64,000 bases of DNA, from positions 744,001 through 808,000 of the forward strand of contig NW_026570258.1 of the NCBI RefSeq assembly GCF_019649055.1, in the 5' to 3' direction. Every line of letters begins with the position of its first letter. Within the stretch, counting starts at the first letter, position 1. The position numbers and the translations under genes were made by a program. This DNA is from Paramacrobiotus metropolitanus (lineage: Eukaryota; Tardigrada; Eutardigrada; Parachela; Macrobiotidae). Below the pieces are notes generated by a model, which saw only the letters and a program-made list of their open reading frames with translations, ran no database searches and was not told where the DNA came from. This document shows, in pieces, positions 41,885 to 53,757 of this stretch.

Positions 41885-44800
41885 TTAGCAATTATCAACG
41901 TTTAACGAATATTCAACCTGCTTGACATTAACATGTTCGGGTCCGGAAGGAATAGCAGCGGCGCAATCAATCGGCACGTACTGGTGTGTTTGGTTATTCA
42001 CGAAGCCAGGGGAGAAACCAGGAAGACGGAAAACTCTGGTGACCGTATTGTCATTCGTCGATTGCAGCAACGACGTGCTGTTCATCCGCCAGCGTCTAAA
42101 CCATGCGAATTCACAGCTGCAGTGCAAACGCCTCAAATATTCCCGCATGTCTGGACCGTATTCTGGCACGACTGTGGTCATATGAAGCCCACTTTCTAAT
42201 GTCAGCGCTTTCAGAGCCGGCAGATTGGTAAATGTCGCTTCCTCCAGAGTCCGGATTGTGGATACGACGAAGGAAATCATTCGCAGTTTCCGTGAAAACT
42301 GAAAATCACTCGTTTTCACGTCCAAGTCTTTGCCCCCAAAAACGATGTACTGCAGCAAATTCGTCAAACGGTAGGTTGGCAGCATTCGAGTAGCTCGTGA
42401 GGTTGAGCACTCCATTAGGTAGCAAACCACGATTTCCTTGCGGATGGGCGACATATGTTCGAAAGTCAGGGGCGTAGTTTCCTTGAACTGAATTTGTATT
42501 TGCCGTGGACGTAGTTTAGCAATTTTCTGTGCCTGTTGGCGCAGTTGATAAAACATAGTTTGGCTGTTGTTGCAGATGTCTAACATCACATATGAATAAT
42601 TGGTATCATTCAAGGATTCTGCGTGCCAGGCTGGATCACACAAGCCCAGAAGTCGTACGGCGGCTTCTACTGAGTTCATCGGCTCGGTGACAAAATCAGG
42701 GAACGAATCATCGGGATCCATGTCTTCGGCTGTACAGTTCTGGTGCCCTTTGTCCTGGTCTGAAATATGTATGAGTTCTATAAATAACTTACCGTAGTCG
42801 CACTAGACAGTTCTAGACCGTAAACTTTAAGTAGACAGCAGCTCTTGAATATTGCTTAAAGAAAGTTCTTCGAAAATAATGAGCAATTTGACAAACAAAA
42901 TTCGTAAAATCAAAAACTAATTCCCAAAGATTCTGAAAATTCTCTAATTCGATCAGTATGCGGAAAAACTATTTGCAAAAAACTTCAAAGAGACTTTTAT
43001 GAAAACATGTTTCCTAACTCGCTACACAAAAGTAAAAGTCACTTCCAGTGCACATAAAGGCAAATTTTAGGGGTATTTTAAATTTGAAAAACAGAAACTC
43101 CTCAAAAGATTTTCCTATTCTACGTAATATACGCCGCTTCTTCTGCGATAAATCCAAATTTCCAAAAACATTGAAATCAGTTGTTAAATTAAGAAAATAC
43201 AGAGTACAAACCACCAGAACTTTTGGGTTAAACACATACGAAACTTTTTTTCTCTCATTAAGATGTGTAGTTGGCTTGTTGTAAGCTGTAGCGATTCAGC
43301 TGTCAACGTTGTGCGCATCGTGCACAAGCGATTCTTCCGCTCATACCGTGAACATAGTATATCTTCTTGAAGGATTCCCACTCTTTAAAGGTTCTTAACC
43401 TTCAAGGATTGGGAATCCCTACGTGCTTCACCTTGCAAGCCGCCTGTATGCTGCCGGTGCCGGCCATCCTGATGTGGCGTCTGGCTGGCACGCGCCACCA
43501 CACACGCGCACATCCGGCTAACCGGCACCGGCAGCATGCAGGCGGCTTGCAACCTTAACAATTTAGATTTTACTATGTATATAACCGGAGAAAATGAAAT
43601 ATGTACGACGCTAGTTTTGGTTTTTATTACATGTATATAAAAACTAGCGTACTATATTCGGCTGCCGTATTTTCAAAAACAAGTTATCCTCAAAGACCGG
43701 GCATTTTAAAAGTTACTTACCTCATCCCGATGTCATGTATGCAAAAATGCTACTTGCATAACGGGGGTGATCAATTTTCCAATCAGTATACGCTAACCGA
43801 TCGGTCTAAGAGGCGCATCTAAAAACTTACAGAAATCTTCGTTAATGGAGTACCGCTCCTGCGTGAAATCAATAGACGCATTTCCCACCGGGAACGGATC
43901 GGCTGCACAATCGACAGGCAGATAAACGTCACTTTTATTCCGAGGAACGTTAGACTCCAATCCGATCGTATAAATGTCACCTTCGTTGGCTTGTTGCAAC
44001 AGGTTCTTGTTTCCGCTCCACCACTGCCGAAACCATGTGTATTCGCAGCCGCAGTGCAATCTTTTCAAATATTCTCGCATTTCATCCGGGAACACTTCCA
44101 TGGCATTTAAATAACTCTCTAGTGAAAGCATTCGCAAAGCCGGCAAATCGGTAAAGGTATCCCTTTCTAGAATTGCTATTGTAGAGTTGATTAGCTCAAT
44201 TATTCGCAGCTGCGTAGACTGCCAAAAGTCTGACCTTTGGATGACCAAGTCATAGCAGTTAACTGGACCAAACTCCAATAAATTAGCAAATTTTAATGAA
44301 GGCAGTTTTCCGGTTACCCGATTGGAAGTGCAGTTAAAAATCTGAAACATTACGACCTGACGCCGCACGGCAGCAAAATTGTCGCTGAAGATCTGATGAC
44401 CGTCGTACAGCATGACAAGGACAGGTTTCAGTGGCGTTTGTGACAGGGCCTTCGCCATTCGTTGAATTTCTGTGGCTGATGCAGTGTTGTTGCAGCTGAT
44501 TTGCAGATTTTGGCTCATCGGGCAATCAGCAATACTGGCCAGCGGCGCTTCGCAGTTGTCTGTAAACTGCGCTTGGCATTGTTCAAGAGTCATTGGTTCG
44601 GCGGAGAATTTAGGAAACGGGACATGTTCGGTTGCGGTTATTCCGATTGCAGCATCTGCATAGACTAAGCATTAGATAGATAGCATCTGCATATGTTAAA
44701 CTCACATTTTACTGGAATTTCGATAAATCTGCGAATTCAGTCTCGTCATCAGTTTACAGCCTTTCGGGCTGTTCTGCTACTTGCTTAAGAAGGCCTTCAA

Positions 44801-44933
44801 GTGAGCGATGAAAATGCCGAGAAGCACACATACAGAACAAGCATTCTGGGTGCAAATTACGACTGCAGACAAACTTACGGTTAGCTGCAGCGAGAAAAAC
44901 CATGGTCGGCAGAAGACGGCGACAGATGTCCAT
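41885..44933 (-). CDS. Secreted two-domain LRR protein, gene 4 (intact reference copy)
   Basis: Exons 44879-44933, 43831-44655 and 41885-42759 join in phase to 584 codons plus stop, with GTAAGT donors and CAG acceptors. Residues 1-18 form the signal peptide (MDICRRLLPTMVFLAAA). Domain A covers about residues 19-294. It has Cys at MTLEQC, DNC, DC and ISC near its N-terminus, leucine-rich segments, LPALRMLSLES near 150-160 of the domain, cap LHCGCEYTWFRQWW, PVDCAADPFP, and a final Cys at the splice. Domain B repeats the plan (NCTAED, LDICNN, LPALKALTLES, LHCSCEFAWFRRWR, PIDCAAAIPSG, VDNC). Many N-X-S/T sites support secretion. The two domains are about 25-30% alike by eye, so they arose by internal duplication. 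It matches no LRR protein I can name. Confidence 0.88.
43433..43552. repeat. 31-bp-arm inverted repeat in LRR gene 4 intron
   Basis: Arms 43433-43463 and 43522-43552 begin TTGCAAGCCGCCTG and are complementary apart from one base. The GC-rich loop contains a nested GCCAGC/GGCTGG-type pairing. A second, smaller inverted pair (GGATTCCCA / TGGGAATCC) lies just left (43374-43418). The GC content differs sharply from the surrounding intron, suggesting an inserted hairpin element. Confidence 0.75.
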
Positions 44934-46017
44934 GGCTTGTATGTTCCCTTAATAAGCTGCACGTCCGGAAAATTCGATAATTTTGTCACACTATGATGTA
45001 AGATGAACCCAGGAGCAATCGCCTTGCTAGTGGAGGGAATTGGGCAATGCTCAAAAAGTGTGAAAGCAAAAAATCAGCCGGTCGAAAATAGCACACTGTG
45101 TTATATGTATTACCGACTCATTAGATCGGCCGAATCGGTTCTTCGTTGACAACTGCCTTGAGCAACTGTTTCCGTGTCTATACTCTATAGTGAGTGCTCA
45201 TTACCGTAAATCCGTTAGAACCTTACCATTAATTAATAATGTTTAAAAAGCTGCTTGCCGGTTTTATTAGCAGGTAATAAAGTGCCTCACAAATCCGCGT
45301 CACATGTCATTTCAGAAGTCAGAGCCACACCAAAAGCACGAAGCAAGTGTGCATGCAGTTACAGTGCAATTCCGCCGTTACTGGAAGCTTGGCGGGTGAC
45401 TAATGCAGATGTGCTAGGATAGGAAACTAAAGGATCCATAAGAATAATCGGTAAAAATATGTCTTACCGGTTTTTCTTGCGCGTGCATCCGCAGTTAGTT
45501 CGAAATCTACCGTCGCCCCGGGGGCAATTTCCACAAGAACAAGTACTGCAAGATAGTCTGACTAAATGTATAGCGACGTTAATCTACAGTCAGCGCAATA
45601 CGGATTGTTGATGTTTTTCATTGTTGCCAGTAAACATAAATTTACTGGAATTTTGCTGGTGCCGGTGAACATTCACCCGAAATTTCATGGTTTATCGAAT
45701 ACCAGTAATAATCATGATTGCATTTGCCCGAATTTGGTGCTAAAGCGATAGCTTTGCCCAAACCGCGATTGCAACAGCGAGTGAGTATAGTTAAATGTCT
45801 ATAATATCAATCCTGTTGGTCGCGACTGCAAATATTACCTACACCTGTAATAAACTGGTGCCAAAGATTATAATTTCAGCATTTGCAGACACAATACAAT
45901 AAATCCGGGGATTTGATGTAGATGTTCGTATCTAAAAGCTTGCAATCTTCATATCTATCAATATACATATACCCGGCAATACTGACAACTTTAGGACAAC
46001 ATAATTAATGTGGACAG
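44934..46017. other. Divergent promoter region between minus and plus LRR arrays
   Basis: Gene 4 leaves leftwards and the 46 kb copy rightwards. 45150-45175 and 45283-45325 match the flanks of genes 1 and 3. No signal exon for the plus-strand copy was found with confidence. A small plus ORF at 45566-45751 is unconvincing. Confidence 0.5.
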
Positions 46018-48523
46018 GTAATTCGGAATGGACGGAACACGAACCATTCCCACTCTTTTCCATTGAGCCGCAACACGTGATCAAAGAAATGCGCAGTTCA
46101 CCAACAACTTCTCCCCGAAGGGGGCACAGCCGCGGACTGCCCCAGCAGGCAAGTTTGGACACTAACCGCAACCGAAGTGCATCCACCATCGAAATTAAGC
46201 AAATGGCAGTGGCCATGTCACAGCCCCTAGTAAAAGCAGTAAAGGCACTTTGTACAACGGAGAACAGCTCGTCCGAGAGTGCTTGGCAGCAGTACAGGAA
46301 CGAGTCAGTATTCTGACCATTTTGAACTGCACACCCGCCCAGCCCGTCCCGGGTGGCTGAACAAAATGGCGGTCTGTTTTACCAGAGCTGGGTCTGTCGG
46401 ATGCTTGGCTGACAAGCTGCCCAAACTGCGACTGGACAATGTGCTGGATTTCAAGTTGTGTAGCTGCTACAACATGGAAATCAAAAGGTCAGATTTCTGG
46501 CAGCCCCTGCAGCTGCGAGTGATCGACTTTGTCCATACGTCGATTACATCGCTAGAAAAGAACACATTTATCAGTTCGCCGGCTTGGAAGTGGATTTCTT
46601 TGGAAGCGGAAGTGGATTTCTTTTTCTTTGGAAGCAAATTTGGGAAAGATTATGCCCGTATTCAGTAAACCGATGCGGGAGTATCTGGAAAGATTACACT
46701 GTGGCTGTGAATACGCATGGTTCCGAAAATGGTGGAGCAACAGAAAATTTTCACAAAAGACTGCCCAAGGAGACGTGTATCAGATCGGAGATTTCTCACG
46801 GGCCAACGATAAACGCGATAAAACCGAAATGTATCTTCCCGTTGACTGCGCAGTTGACCCCTTTCCAAGGAGTGTTGCTTCTATCGATTTCAGCCAGGAA
46901 AGCTTTACGGTTAACGAAGATAAGTAAGTAAGATAAATAAGTAAGTAAGATCTGTAAGTAGCACCAACTCCAGTTGCGGAAAAGAAGATAATATCTGCTC
47001 ATCTCCGCACGATAAGCGGAGTAATTACATTAATAATTTTAGACTGATTGATTTTATTTTCGTATTGATACTGTATTTTAATTTTTAACTTAACGGGTTT
47101 TCTTATTTTTGTGTTTAATTATTGGAGAGGGTGTGAGCACAGGAGTTTTACCGTTGCTTTTTTGTCTAACCTTTGGCAGATCCAAACAATTTGCGCACCG
47201 GCTGTGCCACTGACAGCGGAGGTTCCGAGGACTCGTATCCCGAATTCTCCACGGAACCACTGGGTCCAGAAGAAACAGCGGTGTTGTTTTCAGCTGGATG
47301 TGGCTACCGTTTCTTCATTGGTGCCCCGTATAAGGTCTACGATTTTGTGGACACTTGCATGAAGAAGACAAACTTTAGCGACCCTCGTGTGGACAGAGTG
47401 CGCCAAGTCTCCCTATCCATTGCGGAAATTACCGCCGCGACATTATACATCGCACCTTATGGAAATCGCACATCGTTGACCTTTAACGATCTTGCCCCCA
47501 TACGCAGGCAGGTAATCCGGTTCAGGGTATCAGTTTGCAGCGGCTCTCGACCAACCAAAGCCCTCGCGTTACTTCGCTTGACGAACCTGTTAGAGTACGT
47601 GATAGAAAGATGCAATGACTTGGACGTGAAAAAGAATGATTTCCAGCATTCCTTGAAATTGCGTGTGATTTTGTTCTCGGGTGTGACCATCCGCACGCTG
47701 GAGACGGATACGTTTACCAATTTACCGGCGCTTAAGGTGCTGTCGCTGGAGCGCAGTACGAATGAGTACGACGCGTTCACTGAACAGCAACGGGATTACT
47801 TATTTAGTGAGAATACACTGTAGCTGTGAATGGGCGTGGTATCGGCATTGGTGGACGAACAATGCGTCGCTGCTGCGGGAAGTGAATTCTGGTGGCGCCT
47901 GGGCCTTTTATGGTTCGCTCGGTAATATACGCTGCCGTCGAATGGACATCTATACGAGGAGGAGCTACCTTGGCCCGATCAAAGGCGCGAACACGACCAT
48001 AATCCGATCACTGTGCCCGCATGTGTGTACAACGCCCAACCACCCAGGTTGGCAGTAAACTGAATCACTGTGCCTGCACATACGCAAAACGGCCAACCAC
48101 CCACATCGGCACCAACTTTGACACATCGCTATGGCCGCCATTTTTAAAAAAACGAAAAATTCATTTTGTTATTAAGCCATATTTGTTATTATAATATATT
48201 AAACGAAAAACCCATTTATTAAAAAATACGAAATTTTTGCTAAAATTTATTAATAACTTTGCTGCCGTGGCTGGGTGAACTGCCATGTTTCACGCGCGGG
48301 CGGGCAAGTGGTTAACGTCGCTGCCAACCTGGTGGTTTGGCGTTGTGCATACACGCGGGCACAGTGATCGGATTATGGTCATGTTTGCGCCTTTGATCGG
48401 GCCAAGGTAGCCGCTCCTCCTCGTATGCCAATTGATTGCGCCGTTGCCATTCCCGAAGCAGAGAAATATGTTAACCAAAGCCAAATCGAATACTCAGTGA
48501 ACGTGCAAACTTGTTCAAATTAA
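46018..48523 (+). pseudogene. Two-domain LRR gene 5, frameshifted and MITE-interrupted
   Basis: Domain A (from a CAG at about 46017 to about 46928) aligns with the 49603 gene (TEHEPFPLFS, KRSDFWQPLQLRVIDF, LHCGCEYAWFRKWW, PVDCAVDPFP). It needs several frame changes, and its donor is altered to GATAAGTAAGT, ending NEDK. Domain B starts at 47180 and is clean to about 47800 (LPALKVLSLER), shifts frame before the cap (IHCSCEWAWYRHWW), and is split at 47953 by a 469-bp MITE. The final part (IDCAVAIPEAEK to QTC) resumes at 48426 and ends TAA at 48523. No signal exon was recognised. This is clearly a pseudogene. Confidence 0.85.
47955..48423. mobile_element. MITE with ~105-bp terminal inverted repeats and TA target duplication
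   Basis: Left end CGAGGAGGAGCTACCTTGG and right end (reverse complement CGAGGAGGAGCGGCTACCT) start perfectly matched inverted repeats of about 105 bp. TA flanks both sides (47953-47954 and 48424-48425). Removing the element and one TA restores the LRR exon reading DIYMPIDC, as in the paralogs, which proves insertion. The interior is AT-rich, has no transposase, and contains a diverged partial copy of the repeat (about 48063-48110). TA duplication points to a Tc1/mariner-type or related transposase acting in trans. Confidence 0.92.
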
Positions 48524-49602
48524 TGCAGCAATTTGCAAAGGCCAGCGTAAAATAGTGGACCAAAGCCGATCTCTGGTATTCGCTACCGAATCGTCAGAAA
48601 TTCCACGGTGAATAAATTCCGTTGCCTGTTTGTGCATTTAAACATTTGATAGTAACTTACGAGTACTTGAACATTAATTAAAGTTTGATGTGGATTTAAA
48701 TAAAGCCACTGGGCAATTGAGAGTTGAAAGAATTAGGCGCACACGCGAAAATTTGGTCCATCCGCGTGTAGATACTCCAAAACCGTGATGGCAGACGAAA
48801 CGAAACCGCTGACACTGCTGCGTTTCTAGGGAATATTTAAATATCACTTGCGTTCCACCCGGGAACGCTGCTGGAACGCGGCTAACGTTGTGTAATTTTG
48901 TGCAAAAAATGAAATTATCACTTTGTTTAATGTCAAACAAGAAAGAAAAAAACGACATAACAGTAATCAGAAACAATTTTATATTTACAAGTACTTTACA
49001 AGTATATTTATCGAAAACTCAAAAAACGCTTTCTTGGCTGAAAATGCGTATACCTCAGTAATTAGGCTTTCACTAAAACATCGGCACTTAAATATGCTCA
49101 AGTCAGAGTCATCAAGTGAAGCCGTGAAATGTGAAATGAGAAACACCAATTACGACGCGTGTTGATTTATGAACGTGCACTTATCGGTTTTTGCATTATG
49201 ACTGCTTTTCTTGCAATTGAAATGTGATGACACAAAACAGCAATACGGATGCTGAATCACATTAATCAGTTGTTATTTGGAAAGCCAACGTGATGAGTGC
49301 GCAAATTGTCCAGCGGGTGGGTTGTTTAACTTACCAGTACGAAGTACGTTACACCGAGAAAGGAAATTACTTTGCTAGCCAAAATAATTGAGCAAACATA
49401 TTACCGGCGACAAATGAGACGATGACTCAGCAGATCCAGGGAAGCCACTGACTCCCGGCACTTTCTGCAAAATTCATAGCTAAAATTTTCTCGGCATTCG
49501 GTAAGAAAATTATTCACGCGGTTATGCATGGCTGCATTGACAGAAGAGTGATTGTCGTTCTCACTTTATCGTTATAATGCACTCAACTTAAGATTATTCA
49601 TC
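48524..49602. other. Intergenic, upstream of LRR gene 6
   Basis: No gene is recognised. The sequence is AT-rich single copy by eye. The last part should hold the promoter of the gene starting at 49603. No clear TATA box was seen. Confidence 0.5.
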
Positions 49603-51802
49603 ATGGAAGCTTATTGCTATTTTGTGCTGAAAATGATCGTTGGGACACTCCTCTTTTGCACAGGGTCAGCAACAAATGGTACGGTAAAAGCATAAAAGTA
49701 ATGAAACCATGTCCGTAATCGGAAGCATAGGATGCGTGCACACATGCTAAAATTCCAAACAAAACATATCTTGGCAGTTGACATTCCATGGTCACCGGTT
49801 TGTTTTTTACGCCAAGTGTGTAGTCTCTCTGACTGGCTTTTCTAGTAAAACTCTCCCTCCGGTCTTTTGACAGACGCTGTGGAAACTACCGAGCACGTTC
49901 CATTCCCGCTTTTTTCCGCTGAACCGGTAACACGTGATCAGTGCACGGCACAGTTTACCGATAACTGCTACCCCGAGGTGGGCACAGTTGCGGATTGTCC
50001 ATCGAGGCAGGGCTTGCACATCAGCTGCAATCGGAATGCATCGGCCGAGGAAATTGAGCAGATGGCAGTGGCCATGTCTCAACCACCAACAAAAGCAGTC
50101 AAGATCACCTTGTACGACGGAGACCTGGTCATTGGAAAGAATTTGGCCGCAATACGAGAACGTGTTGTAATTCTTGATATTTCGAACTTTACTTCCGTCC
50201 GGACGACGGGGAAGCTGCCCAAACTGCGACTGCCGAATGTGCTGGATTTTAAGTTGCATAACTGCTACAATCTGGAGATCGTAAGGTCAGACTTCTGGCA
50301 ATCCATGCAGCTGCACGTAATCGCATTTGCCAATACGACAATCGCGTCGCTGGAAAGGAACACATTTACCGACCTCCCGGCTCTGCAGGGGATTTCGCTC
50401 GAAGCCTACCTGGGAACAATAATGAATGTGTTCAATGAGCCGATGCGCGGATTCCTGCAAAGATTACACTGCGGATGCGAGTATGAATGGTATCGGAAAT
50501 GGTGGGCCACCAGGAAAATGTTACATCAAGCAGCCAAAGGAGACATCTATCAGACAGGAGGAAATTCTTGGGACAACGAAGAACGCAATAAAACCGACAT
50601 GTATCTTCCAATTAATTGCGCAATTGATCCATTTCCAGTGGATGTAGCAGCTATCGATTTCACACAGGAAAGCTTTACGGTTAACGAAGATTTCTGTAAG
50701 TAACACGAATTTAAGCTGTGGATAAAAAACCACTTCTATGTACATGTTTCCTCAATATTAAGGATCAATTAAGTACAGTAGTTTATTATATTGGGAATGA
50801 TTGGTTTTTATATTGCGGTTGCTATTCTACATAGTTTTTACCTATAAAGCATTTTTTCTAGTTCAGGCATTTGTTGAAGGCATGCAGTCGCTTGAGTCTT
50901 ACGATTATTTGGTTTTCTCACTTTTGGCAGATCTCGATAAGTGGCACAGCGGCTGTGGAAATGGCAGTGAAAATTCTGAAGAATCCTATCCCGAGTTCTC
51001 CACGGAACCAATGAGTTCAGAAGAAATTGCGGTATCCAATATAGCTGCTTGTTCCTACTACTATCCTTCCGTTCCGAACGCGTATAACGCGTACGGTTTG
51101 GTGGACATTTGCCAGGAGTGGGAAGGAGCGAACTTTAGCGACTCTCGTGTGGACAGGATTCGCCAGGTATCCCTATCCATTGCTAAATTACCGCCACGCC
51201 CGGTCGCTCTGTTAATTGGTGGAAATCGTACGTCAGTGACTTTTGATGATTTAGCCCCCATACGCAAGCAGGTAGTCCGACTCATGGTGTCATCTTGCAG
51301 CAATTCCCGAGCAACCAAAACACTCGCTGTTCTCCGTTTAACTAACCTGCTAGAATACGAGATCATAAATTGCGATGATTTGGACGTAAAAAATAACGAT
51401 TTCCTTCATTCGAAGAAACTGCGTGTGATTTTTTTTACTTATACGACCATCCGCACGCTGTAGACGGGTACGTTCACCAATTTACCGGCGCTGAAGGTGC
51501 TGTCGTTGGAGTGCTATGTGTATAGAGAAGACACGTTCAGCCAACCGATGCGTGAATATTTATGGAGAATCCACTGCAGTTGTGAATGGGAGTGGTATCG
51601 GCGGTGGTGGACAAAAAATCCCGCGCTGCTGCCGGAAATGGATGGCGCAGGCGTTTGGAACTTTTTGTATTCGGAGAGCAGTGTCATGTACAATCGAACG
51701 GACATCTACATACCCATTGACTGCGCCGTTCCCATTCCCCACGGAGCACAACAGATTAACTTCAGCCAGATTGAATATTCAAAGAACGCAAAAATCTGCT
51801 AA
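49603..51802 (+). CDS. Secreted two-domain LRR protein, gene 6, one in-frame TAG
   Basis: Exons 49603-49678 (signal: MEAYCYFVLKMIVGTLLFC), 49874-50695 (domain A) and 50931-51802 (domain B) join in phase to 589 codons plus stop. Splice signals are GT/CAG throughout. Domain A has LPALQGISLEA, cap LHCGCEYEWYRKWW and PINCAIDPFP. Domain B has LPALKVLSLEC, IHCSCEWEWYRRWW, PIDCAVPIPHG and a final KIC. The only lesion is TAG at 51461-51463, where the 47 kb copy has GAG (TIRTL-E-T). It is one substitution away from an intact gene, so it may be a polymorphic null, a recent pseudogene or a sequencing error. Phe and Cys positions match gene 4, so the family plan is conserved between arrays. Confidence 0.8.
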
Positions 51803-52450
51803 AAGTTACCTCTAAATACCAAGCAAAGGATTGAAGTATTCACGCCACTTTGCACCCACTCTAAACTGGACGTTTTTAAATTTTCACGTAGGTTTGCATG
51901 AAAATATCGTAGTCTGCCAGGTGACAATTACTGATGATCATTGATTATAGATCCATAACGTGTATAGATCCATAACGTGTAAATTATTGTCCAGATGAAC
52001 GAACGAATTTCGCCATCATATAGTTATGTCCAGTATATACAATATTAGACTGGCTACGTTCTTTGTGTTTGGTAAATTGCTGACGTACTGCAATAATCAG
52101 AATTTTTATCGTTTTTATTTAAAGTACTGTGCTTGTACATATGCCAGACATGTGCATAACGCTAATATGCAAAGAAAAATTAATTGTCTGCGCCAACCGT
52201 GCCAATCAAAGTCGGCACTTACCGGCTCCTTCTTACTGTACTAAGCCAATTAGAAATTGATGACATCACATACGAAAAATTAAAGACATTAAAGTAGAAG
52301 TTACGTGCAGGGACGGCTCGCCAGCTGCAAGAGGCCAAGAACCACCCATCAGCTAAGCTAACACACCAGTACGTTTACTCAGAGAAAAAAATTTCGTCGC
52401 TAGTCAGAGTACAGTAAGCAACGATTAGATAATGCATCCACGGTGTCCCG
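51803..52450. other. Intergenic, no gene recognised
   Basis: A 17-bp tandem ATAGATCCATAACGTGT lies at about 51946-51979. Otherwise nothing is supported. Confidence 0.5.
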
Positions 52451-53030
52451 GGTTTGGGCTGGAAATTACAGTTGTTCCACGGTGGCGCAACGACGTAGTT
52501 ACGGCGCAACGACTCAATGTTGACTGTTGAGCACTGTTGGCACTGTGTCTACGATACCGATTAACCAACTGATTTTGATGGTAGCCACAACGTCCGTTCT
52601 GGTTGTACAGTGAGCATACATTTATCGGACCGAGGCGGCAAATAAGCGGTTAATGCTCAGAAACAACTGCGACCAAATAGCCGTCTGCACAAAAACTTGA
52701 TACAAAATAAATTTTATGTAGACACAAGCGATGGGTTTGAAAAGGTTATACTAGCCCACGTAGTTACCTGCATTTGCAACGTAACTAGAACTACCGCTAA
52801 GGTGGCTTCAAGAAAAACAAAATACAGTATAAGATTTCCGAAGCTCGCATATACAGAGTACTGCACCAGTGCACCTTCAGGAGGGTTAAAATAAAGGGAG
52901 AAAGGGGAAAATCATAGCGGAGATCATATAAGGACGAAGGAAACCACGGCCCAGTTAGAGTGGTCATCACCGTGTCCGTGGGTGATCCACCATGCAATGA
53001 TATTGGGACTAGAAACGTTATCAAAAATGC
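52451..53030 (-). pseudogene. GPCR pseudogene fragment (copy 4)
   Basis: The minus strand aligns base by base with the N-terminal to ECL2 part of the receptor at 58368-59433: ACAGTTGTTCCACGGTGGCG near 52469 against 58870, and AACCAACTGATTTTGATGGT near 52563. It runs from near the start codon region to the PWNNC loop; TM5-TM7 are missing. Stops and indels break all frames, and a small internal duplication (GCGCAACGAC twice, about 52483-52510) is present. It is a truncated, decayed duplicate, not functional. Confidence 0.88.
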
Positions 53031-53757
53031 AGGATCCAAATGAAAAGAAGATAATAATTAATGACACTGTAGCAAACCAATAGCGATGAGATGAAGTAAT
53101 GAAAAAAGCCGGCCAGTTACACTATTATGGCACTAGTTTTACAACAAGCAGTTAGTAAGATTAAAATCACAACGGCCGCTTTTCCTTCTGTGTCGACCAT
53201 TGTTGAAGCGTAAACAGGAAGAGCTTTGTCATGCGCGACAGCTTCTCTACCAGCAAATTTTCCACACCGTCCACACACCACTGTTTCCGGCGATAATGCA
53301 ACCACGGACGCGGATCAGCCGACTGCGCCGCACACAGTATCTGCAACAAACAACGAACTCGGGCTCACCGACATTTCGTCGACTAACACTTCGTCGACCA
53401 TCTTGAGGGTGACGGCTAAAAGAGCTTATTAAATTGCGTTTTGGAAACTAAGAAACCGAAGACCGCAAGAAAACAAAAGAAGCCTAAGAAAGAAACATAA
53501 GAAAACATAAAAAAAACATAAGAAAACCTAAGAAAACTTAAAAACCGAAGAAAACTAAGATGGTTTATGTAGCTAAACGCTAGCTCGACGTCGTGGCGAG
53601 ACGACGAAGCATAGCTCGACGTCGTGGCGAGACGACGAAGCCGCTGTTCGAATTGGTGGCGGTCGGCGAAATGACAATTTACTAACGAGAGCTCAACTAA
53701 AGCAATAGTTTTTTAGCGTTCTCACTTATCATAGTTGGCTTTTTGAACATCTTACGA
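53031..53757. other. Intergenic with short repeats
   Basis: Contains an A-rich purine run (53450-53560, AAGAAAAC-type units) and a 31-bp tandem repeat (53581-53641). 53226-53432 is open on the plus strand (Thr/Ser/Ala-rich, 68 codons) and resembles a patch at 63740-63820, but I cannot support a gene. Confidence 0.5.
53581..53641. repeat. 31-bp tandem repeat with internal hairpin
   Basis: Two nearly perfect units start TAGCTCGACGTCGTGG. Each contains CGTCGT / ACGACG as a 6-bp stem. It lies about 120 bp past the F-box gene stop. Confidence 0.8.
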
